A stretch of 64,000 nucleotides of DNA. Origin: Riptortus pedestris (lineage: Eukaryota > Arthropoda > Insecta > Hemiptera > Alydidae). This document shows positions 10,319 through 21,340 of the stretch, in pieces. How positions within the stretch are numbered: the stretch's first letter is position 1; every line of letters begins with the position of its first letter. The notes below the pieces were generated by a model, which saw only the letters and a program-made list of their open reading frames with translations, did not search any database and was not told the origin of the DNA. Where the stretch lies: assembly GCA_019009955.1 (NCBI GenBank), contig CM032229.1, forward strand, positions 195,827,501-195,891,500, in the 5' to 3' direction. The translations under genes were made by a program, and so were the position numbers.

Positions 10319-12712
10319 GATTGGGCGAATCGAACCTTGCTAGAAATAGCGCCGTGTTCCCCATTCTGCACAACCCCTTCACTCGTCAAGGATTCTACTC
10401 TCATCTACATCTCCTATTGGGCGAATCGAACCTTGCTAGTAATAGCGCCGTGTTCCCCATTCTGCACAACTCCTTCACTCGTCAAGGATTCTACTCTCAT
10501 CTACATCTCCTATTGGGCGAATCGAACCTTGCTAGAAATAGCGCCGTGTTCCCCATTCTGCACAACTCCTTCACTCGTCAAGGATTCTACTCTCATCTAC
10601 ATCTCCTATTGGGCGAATCGAACCTTGCTAGTAATAGCGCCGTGTTCCCCATTCTGCACAACCCCTTCACTCGTCAAGGATTCTACTCTCATCTACATCT
10701 CCTATTGGGCGAATCGAACCTTGCTAGTAATAGCGCCGTGTTCCCCATTCTGCACAACTCCTTCACTCGTCAAGGATTCTACTCTCATCTACATCTCCTA
10801 TTGGGCGAATCGAACCTTGCTAGTAATAGCGCCGTGTTCCCCATTCTGCACAACCCCTTCACTCGTCAAGGATTCTACTCTCATCTACATCTCCTATTGG
10901 GAGAATCGAACCTTGCTAGTAATAGCGCCGTGTTCCCCATTCTGCACAACCCCTTCACTCGTCAAGGATTCTACTCTCATCTACATCTCCTATTGGGCGA
11001 ATCGAACCTTGCTAGTAATAGCGCCGTGTTCCCCATTCTGCACAACCCCTTCACTCGTCAAGGATTCTACTCTCATCTACATCTCCTATTGGGCGAATCG
11101 AACCTTGCTAGTAATAGCGCCGTGTTCCCCATTCTGCACAACCCCTTCACTCGTCAAGGATTCTACTCTCATCTACATCTCCTATTGGGCGAATCGAACC
11201 TTGCTAGTAATAGCGCCGTGTTCCCCATTCTGCACAACCCCTTCACTCGTCAAGGATTCTACTCTCATCTACATCTCCTATTGGGAGAATCGAACCTTGC
11301 TAGTAATAGCGCCGTGTTCCCCATTCTGCACAACTCCTTCACTCGTCAAGGATTCTACTCTCATCTACATCTCCTATTGGGCGAATCGAACCTTGCTAGT
11401 AATAGCGCCGTGTTCCCCATTCTGCACAACCCCTTCACTCGTCAAGGATTCTACTCTCATCTACATCTCCTATTGGGCGAATCGAACCTTGCTAGTAATA
11501 GCGCCGTGTTCCCCATTCTGCACAACCCCTTCACTCGTCAAGGATTCTACTCTCATCTACATCTCCTATTGGGCGAATCGAACCTTGCTAGTAATAGCGC
11601 CGTGTTCCCCATTCTGCACAACTCCTTCACTCGTCAAGGATTCTACTCTCATCTACATCTCCTACTGGGCGAATCGAACCTTGCTAGTAATAGCGCCGTG
11701 TTCCCCATTCTGCACAACCCCTTCACTCGTCAAGGATTCTACTCTCATCTACATCTCCTATTGGGCGAATCGAACCTTGCTAGTAATAGCGCCGTGTTCC
11801 CCATTCTGCACAACTCCTTCACTCGTCAAGGATTCTACTCTCATCTACATCTCCTACTGGGCGAATCGAACCTTGCTAGTAATAGCGCCGTGTTCCCCAT
11901 TCTGCACAACCCCTTCACTCGTCAAGGATTCTACTCTCATCTACATCTCCTATTGGGCGAATCGAACCTTGCTAGTAATAGCGCCGTGTTCCCCATTCTG
12001 CACAACCCCTTCACTCGTCAAGGATTCTACTCTCATCTACATCTCCTATTGGGCGAATCGAACCTTGCTAGAAATAGCGCCGTGTTCCCCATTCTGCACA
12101 ACTCCTTCACTCGTCAAGGATTCTACTCTCATCTACATCTCCTATTGGGCGAATCGAACCTTGCTAGAAATAGCGCCGTGTTCCCCATTCTGCACAACCC
12201 CTCGTCAAGGATTCTACTCTCATCTACATCTCCTACTGGGCGAATCGAACCTTGCTAGTAATAGCGCCGTGTTCCCCATTCTGCACAACCCCTTCACTCG
12301 TCAAGGATTCTACTCTCATCTACATCTCCTATTGGGCGAATCGAACCTTGCTAGTAATAGCGCCGTGTTCCCCATTCTGCACAACCCCTTCACTCGTCAA
12401 GGATTCTACTCTCATCTACATCTCCTATTGGGCGAATCGAACCTTGCTAGTAATAGCGCCGTGTTCCCCATTCTGCACAACTCCTTCACTCGTCAAGGAT
12501 TCTACTCTCATCTACATCTCCTATTGGGCGAATCGAACCTTGCTAGTAATAGCGCCGTGTTCCCCATTCTGCACAACCCCTTCACTCGTCAAGGATTCTA
12601 CTCTCATCTACATCTCCTATTGGGAGAATCGAACCTTGCTAGTAATAGCGCCGTGTTCCCCATTCTGCACAACCCCTTCACTCGTCAAGGATTCTACTCT
12701 CATCTACATCTT
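10319..12712. repeat. 96-bp minisatellite, about 25 copies
   Basis: Near-identical units starting TTGGGCGAATCGAACCTTGC. Only a few sites vary: CACAACTCC versus CACAACCCC, TAGAAATAG versus TAGTAATAG, GGCGAA versus GGAGAA, and CCTATTGG versus CCTACTGG, in shuffled combinations. One copy near 12197 lacks 5 bp. Because 96 is divisible by three, two plus frames stay open for 700-800 codons; the 5-bp deletion switches them. Both frames being open and the silent sites being invariant argue that these are not proteins. Confidence 0.97.
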
Positions 12713-14300
12713 CTATTTCTCCAAAGTATAAAATACCTTTAGAGTAATTCATAGTTTAGTGTGGTTGGACTAGAGTTAAAGGAATTAGTTTTGGTTCCAT
12801 TGGACATTCTAATAAGCGGAGGCCTTCTTTTCTCAGTTATTGAACTTTTATTTGTTTGGGATATGAACGAATCTATGGATGTGTGTCAAAAAAGCTGATA
12901 TTATTAAGGGTCTTGCCTTCATTTTGTATCTCTACAACAAGAAATTGGACAGCAGAGTTTGGAAGACTTTCATAGTGTTCATACCAATGTTTGTTTAGGT
13001 GATTCCTCTGTCATTGCTAACATTATCAATAATGTTTTGAATGTATTTATCACAATAGACGATGATGTGTATCAGTTTTGTTATCATGACAAATATTGAA
13101 AGGCTTTTCAATTTCAGAAAACACTAATAGTCTCAAAACAAAACTAATAGGCGCTTTAAACCTGTACCAGCTTATGCAAGAGACAATTTGGTTAATATCA
13201 TTTTTCATTTGACAGGAGTGTTGTTGGAAGTGGAGAGTATTGTGTACTTAGAGAAAGAAAAGCATCCAATTCTTCGCATGTTTTTTATTTGAGTGCTATG
13301 AGCTTTCGAAGACTATTGTCATCATGTTGAGAGCTACTTGGGTGCGCGACAGCAAGTCATTTATTACTAATGAATGTTTTCAGATCTATTGCTGTAATAG
13401 TATTTCCTGTTTTCTACACCTTTTCTCTTTAGTTAAGGTATATCTATTTAAAATGCACACTACTACTTGTGTTCCGTAGCAAACGTCCATGAGTAGCTTG
13501 TCTTAAGAAGAAGTCATTTTTTTTTCATTCATTCTTTCAGGAATAATTTGTATTAAATGAATTAAGCAGAAGTGTCCATAGGTGCAATAGCTACAATATC
13601 TCTTAAAGCTTAAGAGACACAATACAATGGTTTATCGTCGAAAGAAAAATCTCTAATGGTTGTTTAGAATACTAAAACCTTTTCTCCTAGACTGGGCTTG
13701 GGAAGTAAGGGCTTGATCCTCTCCATTAGCCGAGGAATGTTTGCATTGCTAAGCCCTCCATCTCCATTAGCCGAGAAATGTTAGCATTGCTAAGCCCTCC
13801 ATGTCCTAAGCCTTTACAATACCCACCTTTTATAATCTCCATTCCACAGCTGACAGCATACATATATCCCTTAATATTCTCCCGTCTACATTCTATAAAT
13901 CATTTTCCACATAAATACAAGAAGAATTTATACAATGTAAAGTGGCATTCTTAATAAAACACACAGTTGTAAGAATCGTCGAGAAAAGTCGGGAGAGACT
14001 TCGTCCCAATACCTTTCACAGGCCACCTGTTTGAAGACTTCAGGTAGGATGCCCAACGAAATATATATTATATCCTTCGTATTATATATTAATGTCCAAT
14101 TTTTACTACTATGGGCAATTGGGACGGGCTATTAAAGGTTACCAACTTTTCAAGCGTGGGTGGGACCAAGGATTACATTAAATGAGTGTGCCATTCGTCA
14201 AAGATCTGCCAGTTCCAAGTGTGATGAAATCAATGGTCATTCTAGTAACATAAACAAAGATATATGTATGTTATAGTATACATACAATATGACTGAATGT
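12713..14300. other. AT-rich spacer with a small duplication
   Basis: No gene recognised. At 13718-13805 a segment containing TCTCCATTAGCCGAG and GCATTGCTAAGCCCTCCAT occurs twice in tandem with small differences. The rest is AT-rich with no frame over about 60 codons. Confidence 0.5.
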
Positions 14301-15088
14301 GTATCTATATGGCAGGAAGATATCGTACCCCAGGCAGTAGAAGAGGAAGATATGGAATCCAAGTCAATATGAGACGGAGATATCGTATCCTAGCCAATAT
14401 GTTCAGGAAGGACCGTTACCTAGTCTATATGACAGGAAGATATCGTACCCCAGGCTGTAGAAGAGGAAGATATGGAATCCAAGTCAATATGAGACGGAGA
14501 TCTCGTATCCTAGCCAATATGTTCAGGAAGGACCGTTACCTAATCTATATGGCAGGAAGATATCGTACCCCAGGCAGTAGAAGAGGTAGATATGGAATCC
14601 AAGTCAATATGAGACGGAGATATCGTATCCTAGCCAATATGTTCAGGAAGGACCGTTACCTAATCTATATGGCAGGAAGATATCGTACCCCAGGCAGTAG
14701 AAGAGGTAGATATGGAATCCAAGTCAATATGAGACGGAGATATCGTATCCTAGCCAATATGTTCAGGAAGGACCGTTACCTAATCTATATGACAGGAAGA
14801 TATCGTACCTCAGGCAGTAGAAGAGGAAGATATGGAATCCAAGTCAATATGAGACGGAGATATCGTATCCTAGCCAATATGTTCAGGAAGGACCGTTACC
14901 TAATCTATATGACAGGAAGATATCGTACCCCAGGCTGTAGAAGAGGAAGATATGGAATCCAAGTCAATATGAGACGGAGATATCGTATCCTAGCCAATAT
15001 GTTCAGGAAGGACCGTTACCTAATCTATATGACAGGAAGATATCGTACCCCAGGCTGTAGAAGAGGAAGATATGGAATCCAAGTCGGA
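14301..15088. repeat. 120-bp higher-order array (4 x 30 bp), about 6.5 copies
   Basis: The period is exactly 120 bp. Each unit resolves into four related 30-mers sharing a GGAAGATATxG / GGAGATATCG / GGAAGGACCG core and mostly ending in TAT or TAG. Copies differ only at a few sites. On plus it is open for 285 codons giving arginine-rich decapeptides (GRYRTPGSRR, GRYGIQVNMR, RRYRILANMF, RKDRYLIYMT). I see no splice, promoter or silent-site divergence to support a gene, so I treat it as a repeat. Confidence 0.93.
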
Positions 15089-15154
15089 CCCCTGCCAATA
15101 TGGAATACTTCTTTATTTATGGTTCAGATTTCTGATTCTCATTTTTCCCGTTAA

Positions 15155-15830
15155 TGTTCAAGATGCCTCAGTCACCTTTATAGCTTTTGACTGACTAAAC
15201 GGATTTATGGCGAATGACACGACAGCTAGTATAGTAGGCGCTATGTTAGGAATTTCTTCCTGAATGTTTGTCTTCAAATATAGTAGTGTCCTTGGACGGT
15301 CTACATAAACACGGCATTTCAAAAAATCACAAAGTGTCATATGTATAGAGCCGGGGGACATTTCTAGGGACGGGCAAGAGTGGGGGTTATGAGGGATGCC
15401 AGACATTAAAAATAGCGATATTTCGTTTCGTATTGGTTTCTTGGCAAATATGAAATTAACAAAAGTTGTTTATTTTGTTATTTAGAGTAACTTTTGTTAT
15501 ATACACTTTTCTTTTATAACAAAGTATAAACGAGATATACGCTAAAAACTAAAGCGGGGGCAACTATTTTATGGGGCACTAGCGGTAGAACCGAACTTAA
15601 CAACACTCGGTATGTAAATTAGCATTAATTCTTCCATGATTATAAGCTATACTAAAAATTTTAGGTTCCAAGGGGAATGGGGGTTATGCGGGAGGCCTGA
15701 AATAAAAATTCGCGATATTTCATCATCTATTTGTTTTTTGGCAATCGTGCACATAACATAAGTTGTTTGCTTTTTTAATTAGTGTAAATTTTGTTTTATA
15801 ATTATTTTTTTTGTAAAATAAGGTATGAAG
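15155..15830 (+). mobile_element. Helitron-like dispersed family A, copy 2
   Basis: After about 65 bp of junction sequence beyond the 120-bp array, it reads through the family A landmarks: TTTCTAGGGACGGGCA at 15360, TTATGAGGGATGCC, AAAAATAGCGATATTTCG, GTTGTTTATTTTGTTATTTA, 'AGATATACGCTAAAAACTA', CGGTATGTAAATTAGC, then a second diverged unit from about 15663. No coding capacity. The hairpin end is not seen. Confidence 0.7.
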
Positions 15831-16617
15831 CAAGTAACTTGCTTAGAAATATTGATATGCTCAACAATACATTCCAATATGAACTACCCAGGTATCTCAC
15901 CTGGATAAGTTAATTCAAATCCATGTTAGAATTTTATCCTTAATAATTCAAAACTATGTTATTTTTTAACGCCAGTAACAGTTTGCACCAAATAAGGTAT
16001 ACTGCCCCCACCCTTCTCTAAGTATATTTAATACATTATTTAATTAAAACGTGAAAAATATTTGAAACAGTTTTAGAATTGTGAAGATAATGTAATATGA
16101 TTTTTTAATATATTTGAATGTATTAGAGGATAGCTATCCAAAATGCATTGCAGGTTGGCAGCACTGAGGCTATGTAAGTATCGAGCTACTTCCTTTGTCC
16201 TATCAGTTCTGCCGCTTCCCTTCCGACCTCATATTGGTCTATGTTTACATGTTAATTGATGCTTATAGCAATGTATTATTATTCTCAGGAATGTGAATTT
16301 CTTTAATTATCATAAATAAATAATTTACAAGAATAAACGCTAGGGAGGTGCACTCAGGTATTTCTGGTATTTATTAACTCTGCTCCGTTAATGTATTATG
16401 ATATACTTTACTGAAAACCAATATGAATACACAGTTTACAATCGAGACTTATGAAAGAGTATTTTAATAGCGGCTATGACGTATCTAAAACAGCTGTCAC
16501 CGTTGGACATTGTACCGCATGAAGGGAAAGGAACTTATTCATACGTGGTTTGGAAGATAGAATACTTTCTAGGATTATGAATTATATGGTCCATTACTTT
16601 ATAAAAAAAACTATAAA
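15831..16617. other. AT-rich spacer left of Transib
   Basis: No gene recognised. The final bases before the Transib inverted repeat are an A-rich stretch (ATAAAAAAAACTATAAA). Confidence 0.5.
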
Positions 16618-16650
16618 TACGGTGGGCCGGATGGCCAATCTAGGTGGAAA
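16618..16650 (+). repeat. Left terminal inverted repeat of Transib
   Basis: Core GGCCGGATGGCC followed by TAGGTGGAAA matches the reverse complement of the right end. Differences lie at positions 1, 4, 10, 20 and 24; two of these spoil the CACAGTG heptamer. Confidence 0.85.
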
Positions 16651-17084
16651 TAATTCATGAAATCAAAACATCTAATTATGTTATTTTCCTTAATCTGGAA
16701 CGTCTATTAATCCAATATGGCATGGTATTTTGGAATTAGCACCCGTACAAACATCACAAGAGTACACAATCAATGACAAATCCCATGTTTTCATTCTAAT
16801 GATTAACAAGTTTGCAGCTCAGTTTTACCTAAAAATTTACTTAGAAAGGTTGCTTTTTCTTTATTTAAATTATCGAAAGTAAATTATTAAACTGTTTTAT
16901 TAAGATGGACACCATATCCATAAGTAAGTTAATAATAAAAATACAACAATATCTCAAAATTATACGAAATAAAAAATTTTAACATCTGTAAAAAAAATAT
17001 ACCGCATAATACCGCTAAGATAATTATGTCTGTTGTTGTTTATAATACAAACTAACATTTAATAAAAAATAGAATTGCTAATAT

Positions 17085-19104
17085 TTGCTAACTTTGTCGT
17101 ACGGGCTATTTTCAGAAAAAGAAATCACGATTACGAGACGGGACGTTTTTCTTCTTTGGCAAAGCTGTTCAAACACAAAGCCAATAATTGAGACAATTTT
17201 GTCACAATTTGCTGTGAAAAATATCCAACAACATTCATTGGAAAAATTGACCAGTAATTTAAACCTTTTGTTGTCAAAAATTAAAATTAAATGGCAAGAA
17301 GCTGGACGATACAAAGATTTGTTTCTTAAAAAAATACTATTATTTGGTTGGATAAAATACTACTATTTGGTTGGATAAAATTTTCACATTTATATGTATA
17401 TGTGATGAAGAGGAACCTCTGCCATCTACTTCTGGAGGTCGACCAATTAAGCCATTTGAAGACTGCTGTGCTAAAACGAAGAAACCAAAAATAGGAGATA
17501 TTATAAAAAGACCTTTAAATGAAATAGTGTTTGCTTCTGAAGTCGCTGTAAGAATGTCGGGAAAACGTGACGCAGCTAACATCATTAAAGAAGTAGCTCT
17601 TTGTTCATCTGATGTAGCTACTCAAATTAAAAAAACTTCGAATAAGTAATCTTAATGAAACCCGCCCATTTACTAACGAAGAAGCGTTAGCTATTTTCAT
17701 TGACTGTAAGCTGTCAAAAAATTCATATAAGTTGCTTCGGAATCATGCATTAATCATTAATCATAAAATATATCCATCTTATTATCAATTAGGAAAAACA
17801 AAAAACGATTGTTATCCATCTGGACCTGGAGATATGGTAGTTACTGAGAATTGCTTCACGTTCAATGTACAGTCTATAGTGGATTTGACAACTATGAGAC
17901 TTGTTCTTGCCCACAGCAAAGTTTTTCTAAAGTTCCCCTCTCAAACAACATTTGTTATGATATGTAAATGGGGTTGTAATGGTAGCAGTAGTCATAGTAG
18001 GTACAAGCAGAAATTTGAAGACCAGGATGCCGATGATGAGTATTTATTTTCATTTTCATTTGTTCCAGTAAAAATGCACGAATTAGGTAGAGTAGAAAAT
18101 TTAGTTTGGAGCAATCCTTTTCCTTCCCACACGAAACTGCAGGCCGCTAAAGTTTATGTTTTCCAAAGAAACCACCGATTTGACTATCACCAAAACAAAT
18201 AAATTTAAACAACAAATATAGTCGCTGCAACCTACTAAAGTAACCTTGGAAAATATAAATATCAATGTTCATTACAAATTTTTGCTGACCATGGTGTACG
18301 GAAAAGTTTGTAATGCTCTAACAAGGACCAAGTCAAGTCAGAGATGTTATATATGTGGAGCAACTCCTAAATTGATGAATGATGTTAATCCATTAGTATC
18401 TCATGATATCAAAGAAAATTATGATTTTGGAATTTCCCCGTTGCATGCCTGGATTAGGTCACTGGAATGTTTCATTCATATAAGTTACAGACTTATTATA
18501 AAAAATGGGCTATCACAACCAATGAACACAAAGAAGAAATAAAAAATCGAAAAATGGAAATTCAAAAAAAATTTAAAGATGAGATGGGATTAATAATTGA
18601 TAGGCCTAAACCCGGATTTGGTACAAGCAATGACGGAAATACGGCAAGACGATTTTTCAAAAACCACGAAAAAAGTGCCACTATAACCGGATTAGACGAC
18701 GAACTTTTAAAAAGATTTTACATCATCTTGACTACTTTGCCATCTGGCTATGAGATTAATGTCGACAAATTCCAGACATACGTTCAAGATACAAGAACAG
18801 TACATATTCATGGTATTACATGCCCGTGACTGTTCATAAAATGTTGACCCATAGCACCCAAATAATTCAAAAGTGCATTGTGCCTATCGGAATACTATCG
18901 GAGGACGCTCAGGAGTCTCGAAATAAGGATTTGAGGCGATTTCGAGAGTGCCATACCCGGAAATGCTCTCGAATAAATACAAATACGGATTTAGCACAAA
19001 GACTGTTGGTGACTTCAGAAGCTTTAATTAATTCTTTTAGGAAGGAGACCAGGAAAAGTCAAAAACTAAATAATTGTATAATAATAATAATAATAAAACG
19101 ATAA
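17085..19104 (+). pseudogene. Transib transposase, frame-broken
   Basis: Pieces in order: 17085-17378 N-terminal region; 17371-17649 with STSGGRPIKPFEDC; about 17650-18202 with PSYYQLGKTKNDCYP and KWGCNGSSSHSRYKQKF; 18246-18542 with MVYGKVCNALT and CYICGAT; 18467-18829 with EMGLIIDRPKPGFGTSNDG and ARRFF; 18820-19104 with MPVTVHKML, QESRNKDLRRFRECHTRK. These follow the order of RAG1/Transib recombinase blocks including the zinc-binding CxxC. The first catalytic Asp is Asn (codon 17978-17980) and the second is Tyr (18297-18299); the final Glu (18913-18915) is kept. A 23-bp tandem duplication (17334-17379) causes one frameshift. It cannot encode an active enzyme. Confidence 0.88.
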
Positions 19105-19134
19105 AACATTAAAAAAATAACAAGTTAGCAGTTT

Positions 19135-19167
19135 TTTCCACCTTGATCGGCCATCCGACCCACTGTG
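19135..19167 (-). repeat. Right terminal inverted repeat of Transib
   Basis: Read on minus it begins CACAGTGGGTCGGATGGCC, with an intact recombination-signal-like heptamer at the very end. Confidence 0.87.
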
Positions 19168-19212
19168 CAGCCCCTGCTTGACGGACTTAGTTAATAAACA
19201 TGTTTAGTTTTT

Positions 19213-19444
19213 AGGTAAGTCACTCTTCGCTGTTCATTAGTTGATCGCCAACAGTTCTTAGGTAGGTTCCTTTAGGTAAGTCACTCTTCGCTGTTCATTA
19301 GTTGATCGCCAACAGTTCTTAGGTAGGTTCCTTTAGGTAAGTCACTCTTCGCTGTTCATTAGTTGATCGCCAACAGTTCTTAGGTAGGTTCCTTTAGGTA
19401 AGTCACTCTTCGCTGTTCATTAGTTGATCGCCAACAGTTCTTAT
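19213..19444. repeat. 61-bp tandem repeat, about 4 copies
   Basis: Near-identical copies of a unit beginning GGTAAGTCACTCTTCGCTG at 19213, 19274, 19335 and 19396. It starts about 45 bp after the Transib right end. No coding function. Confidence 0.95.
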
Positions 19445-19693
19445 ATCTTCGTCCAGTTTCGTTAGTCTGATTTGAGTTAGTTCATTATCCCACAAAGATA
19501 ATGATCTCATTATATTATTATTCTGGTATCTATTGTTGATTTTTAATGTTTTATTACAGGTTTTCTTCAAAACATTTTGAAATCTGTTAAGAGTGTGATC
19601 AATGTCATGGGTTTATATGTAGTCAGTAAGAAATATGTCCAGGTTGTCAGTGGTACACTTATAATGTTTACGAATTTCAGCCATTAGACATTT

Positions 19694-20740
19694 TTAAAGT
19701 TTTTCCCAGTCAGCGTCTTTAATGTAAGTGGTATATTTAGAGACGTTTTTAGTTGGTGAGTCAATAAATTCAATGATATATGTTAATGGTAAATGGTGCA
19801 AACAATTATCATGGTTATGGATCTTCCAATCAGTAACAAGTGTTTTCAACTTCGTGTTGGCGAGTGTTAGGTTCGATGTTGCTAGTTCCTCTTGTTCCGT
19901 CAAAAGTAGGAAATCCAACGTCTCTGTTAATAAGTGCTAAAATATTTAGGATAATAAAATTCTCAAACTACCGTCCTCGTTGGTTATATAGTTTATCGTG
20001 CCATAGTCTGCTTCTACTGTTACTGTCAACTCCAATTAAAACACATTCAGATTGGAATTGCGAGAGTCTAATTTATGTATAACAATTTCTATATTTTGGT
20101 CACAAGGTAAATATGCTCAAATAATTATTGCGTTGAAAGATGTTTGTTGAATCTGTAAGGTAGTCATGTCATTGTCAAAGTATTAAGGTAATATCAGTCC
20201 GTCAATATTGTTATTAGTCAAGACAATTGCTGCTCGAGCTTCATTATCATGACCGGAATATAGCTTACATTTGGTACCCGATTTAATATTACTAATCCAT
20301 TTTAAATATGGTTCCAGTAACATTAATATGTCAATATTCTTCCTAGATAAATATCTTTTAAAAATAAATCCGAATTTTTACAATGCTCCGTATTTAACTG
20401 TAAGAGCGAAATATGTATTACTACAGAGCTACTGAGATGGGGCAGGTCAGCTTGCTGTTGCAGCTCTTCATCGGTTGATGCAGCCTAGAGTATCTTCCAC
20501 ATCGTCTGATGAGGTAATCCTCGGCGAAGCAGATGTGGTAGAGCTTTATCTGGTGGTTCAGGAGTAACCTCCTAGCAACAGGGCTAACCTCAATCACTGC
20601 GTGCCTCTTGTTTTGATTTAACCTTAGATTAAATATGGTAAATAATGTAATATACACATCAGTAGATTTAAGCTCAATGTTTTGCTCTAGCAATGTGGGC
20701 ATCAGCTTATCTTGCGAAAATTCCAAGGGAATATTTCTGA
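19694..20740 (-). pseudogene. R1-type non-LTR retrotransposon relic: gag-like ORF1 end plus ORF2 endonuclease
   Basis: Minus 20740-20421 reads a gag-like ORF1 tail: KRHAVIEVSPVARRLLLNH then EDYLIRRCGRYSRLHQPMKSC, the position of the CCHC knuckle with one Cys replaced by Tyr. After it, ORF2 begins (LQLNTEHCKNSD) and continues through LLEPYLKWI, ARAAIVLTNNNIDG and AYLPCDQN into the end of the APE-type endonuclease, ELATSNLTLANTKLKTLV and LTYIIEFIDSPTKNVSKYTT, finishing KDADWEKL. Order and motifs fit the R1 or related clades. Several stops and frameshifts make it non-functional. The reverse transcriptase is absent, so it is truncated before that domain. Confidence 0.8.
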
Positions 20741-21340
20741 TAATTAGCCATGGCTTGTGCTATTTCAAAATGCTCATCATATCAAACACATAATATAATG
20801 AAACGTCCCATTATTCTAAATTCTTGAATAGATTGAGTCTCCTGGTTAAGATTAGTGGTTTAAAATAACAATAAATACAAGGAAAAGAGTTGGAAGCTTA
20901 AAGTTAAAATTATAATAGGCAAGGACAAACTTCAAAAGGTAGACAAATTGGATTATTATTATTAAATAAAGGTACCCTTTGATCTAAATTTATATAGATG
21001 TGATGCCTTGGAAATTAAATATCCAGACTTTATGAATATTCTGACTTCCGGAATTTATGAAAGTAAATTACTTCCGGAATAAAAAAGAAAAAAAAGAAAG
21101 CACAACAATTTCCAATTGCTATCCCAAAAATATGCATTACTAGGGATTTATTTTTCACAAAACCTTTGACGCGTTAAATAACACTAACGAAAGAGCCATA
21201 GATGTCTGGATGATTCTACCAATGCAGCATTTCATGCCGATTACAAATATGAAAACTGCTTTACTCTATCACGCCAGGTTCTTTCTTTAATGCAACGCCG
21301 AATTTTAAAAATAATGCCGTACGGGTGTCCTTTGAATTGC
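20741..21340. other. AT-rich spacer
   Basis: Left edge may be faded ORF1 of the neighbouring non-LTR relic (KYPLEF-like start just upstream). No other feature seen before the 42-bp array. Confidence 0.45.

Larger units (their letters stand above)
16618..19167 (+). mobile_element. Transib-family (RAG1-related) DNA transposon, dead copy
   Basis: The element is bounded by imperfect 33-bp terminal inverted repeats (28 of 33 matching) and contains a broken Transib transposase in plus orientation. The right end finishes CACTGTG, the complement of CACAGTG, the heptamer shared by Transib ends and V(D)J recombination signals. The left heptamer has drifted to TACGGTG. Length is 2,550 bp, within the range expected for Transib. 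I see no 5-bp target duplication (left ATAAA, right CAGCC), so a flank may have been rearranged. The 3' flank continues into a dispersed motif (CAGCCCCTGCTTGACGG) that is also seen, altered, at 25630 and 47028. Confidence 0.88.

Noticed and set aside
10319..12712. CRISPR-like regular repeats in the window
   Set aside because: Units are directly tandem without unique spacers, and the window is eukaryotic.
10081..12742. Two overlapping plus frames of 725 and 810 codons
   Set aside because: Both are readings of the same 96-bp array in different frames; silent positions do not vary and a 5-bp deletion swaps the frames. Not a protein.
14297..15154. 285-codon arginine-rich protein
   Set aside because: 120-bp tandem array with near-perfect DNA identity and no gene context. 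Kept as a repeat, though its unit is unusually stop-free.
16613..19172. Target-site duplication of the Transib element
   Set aside because: The five bases on each side (ATAAA and CAGCC) do not match, so none is claimed.
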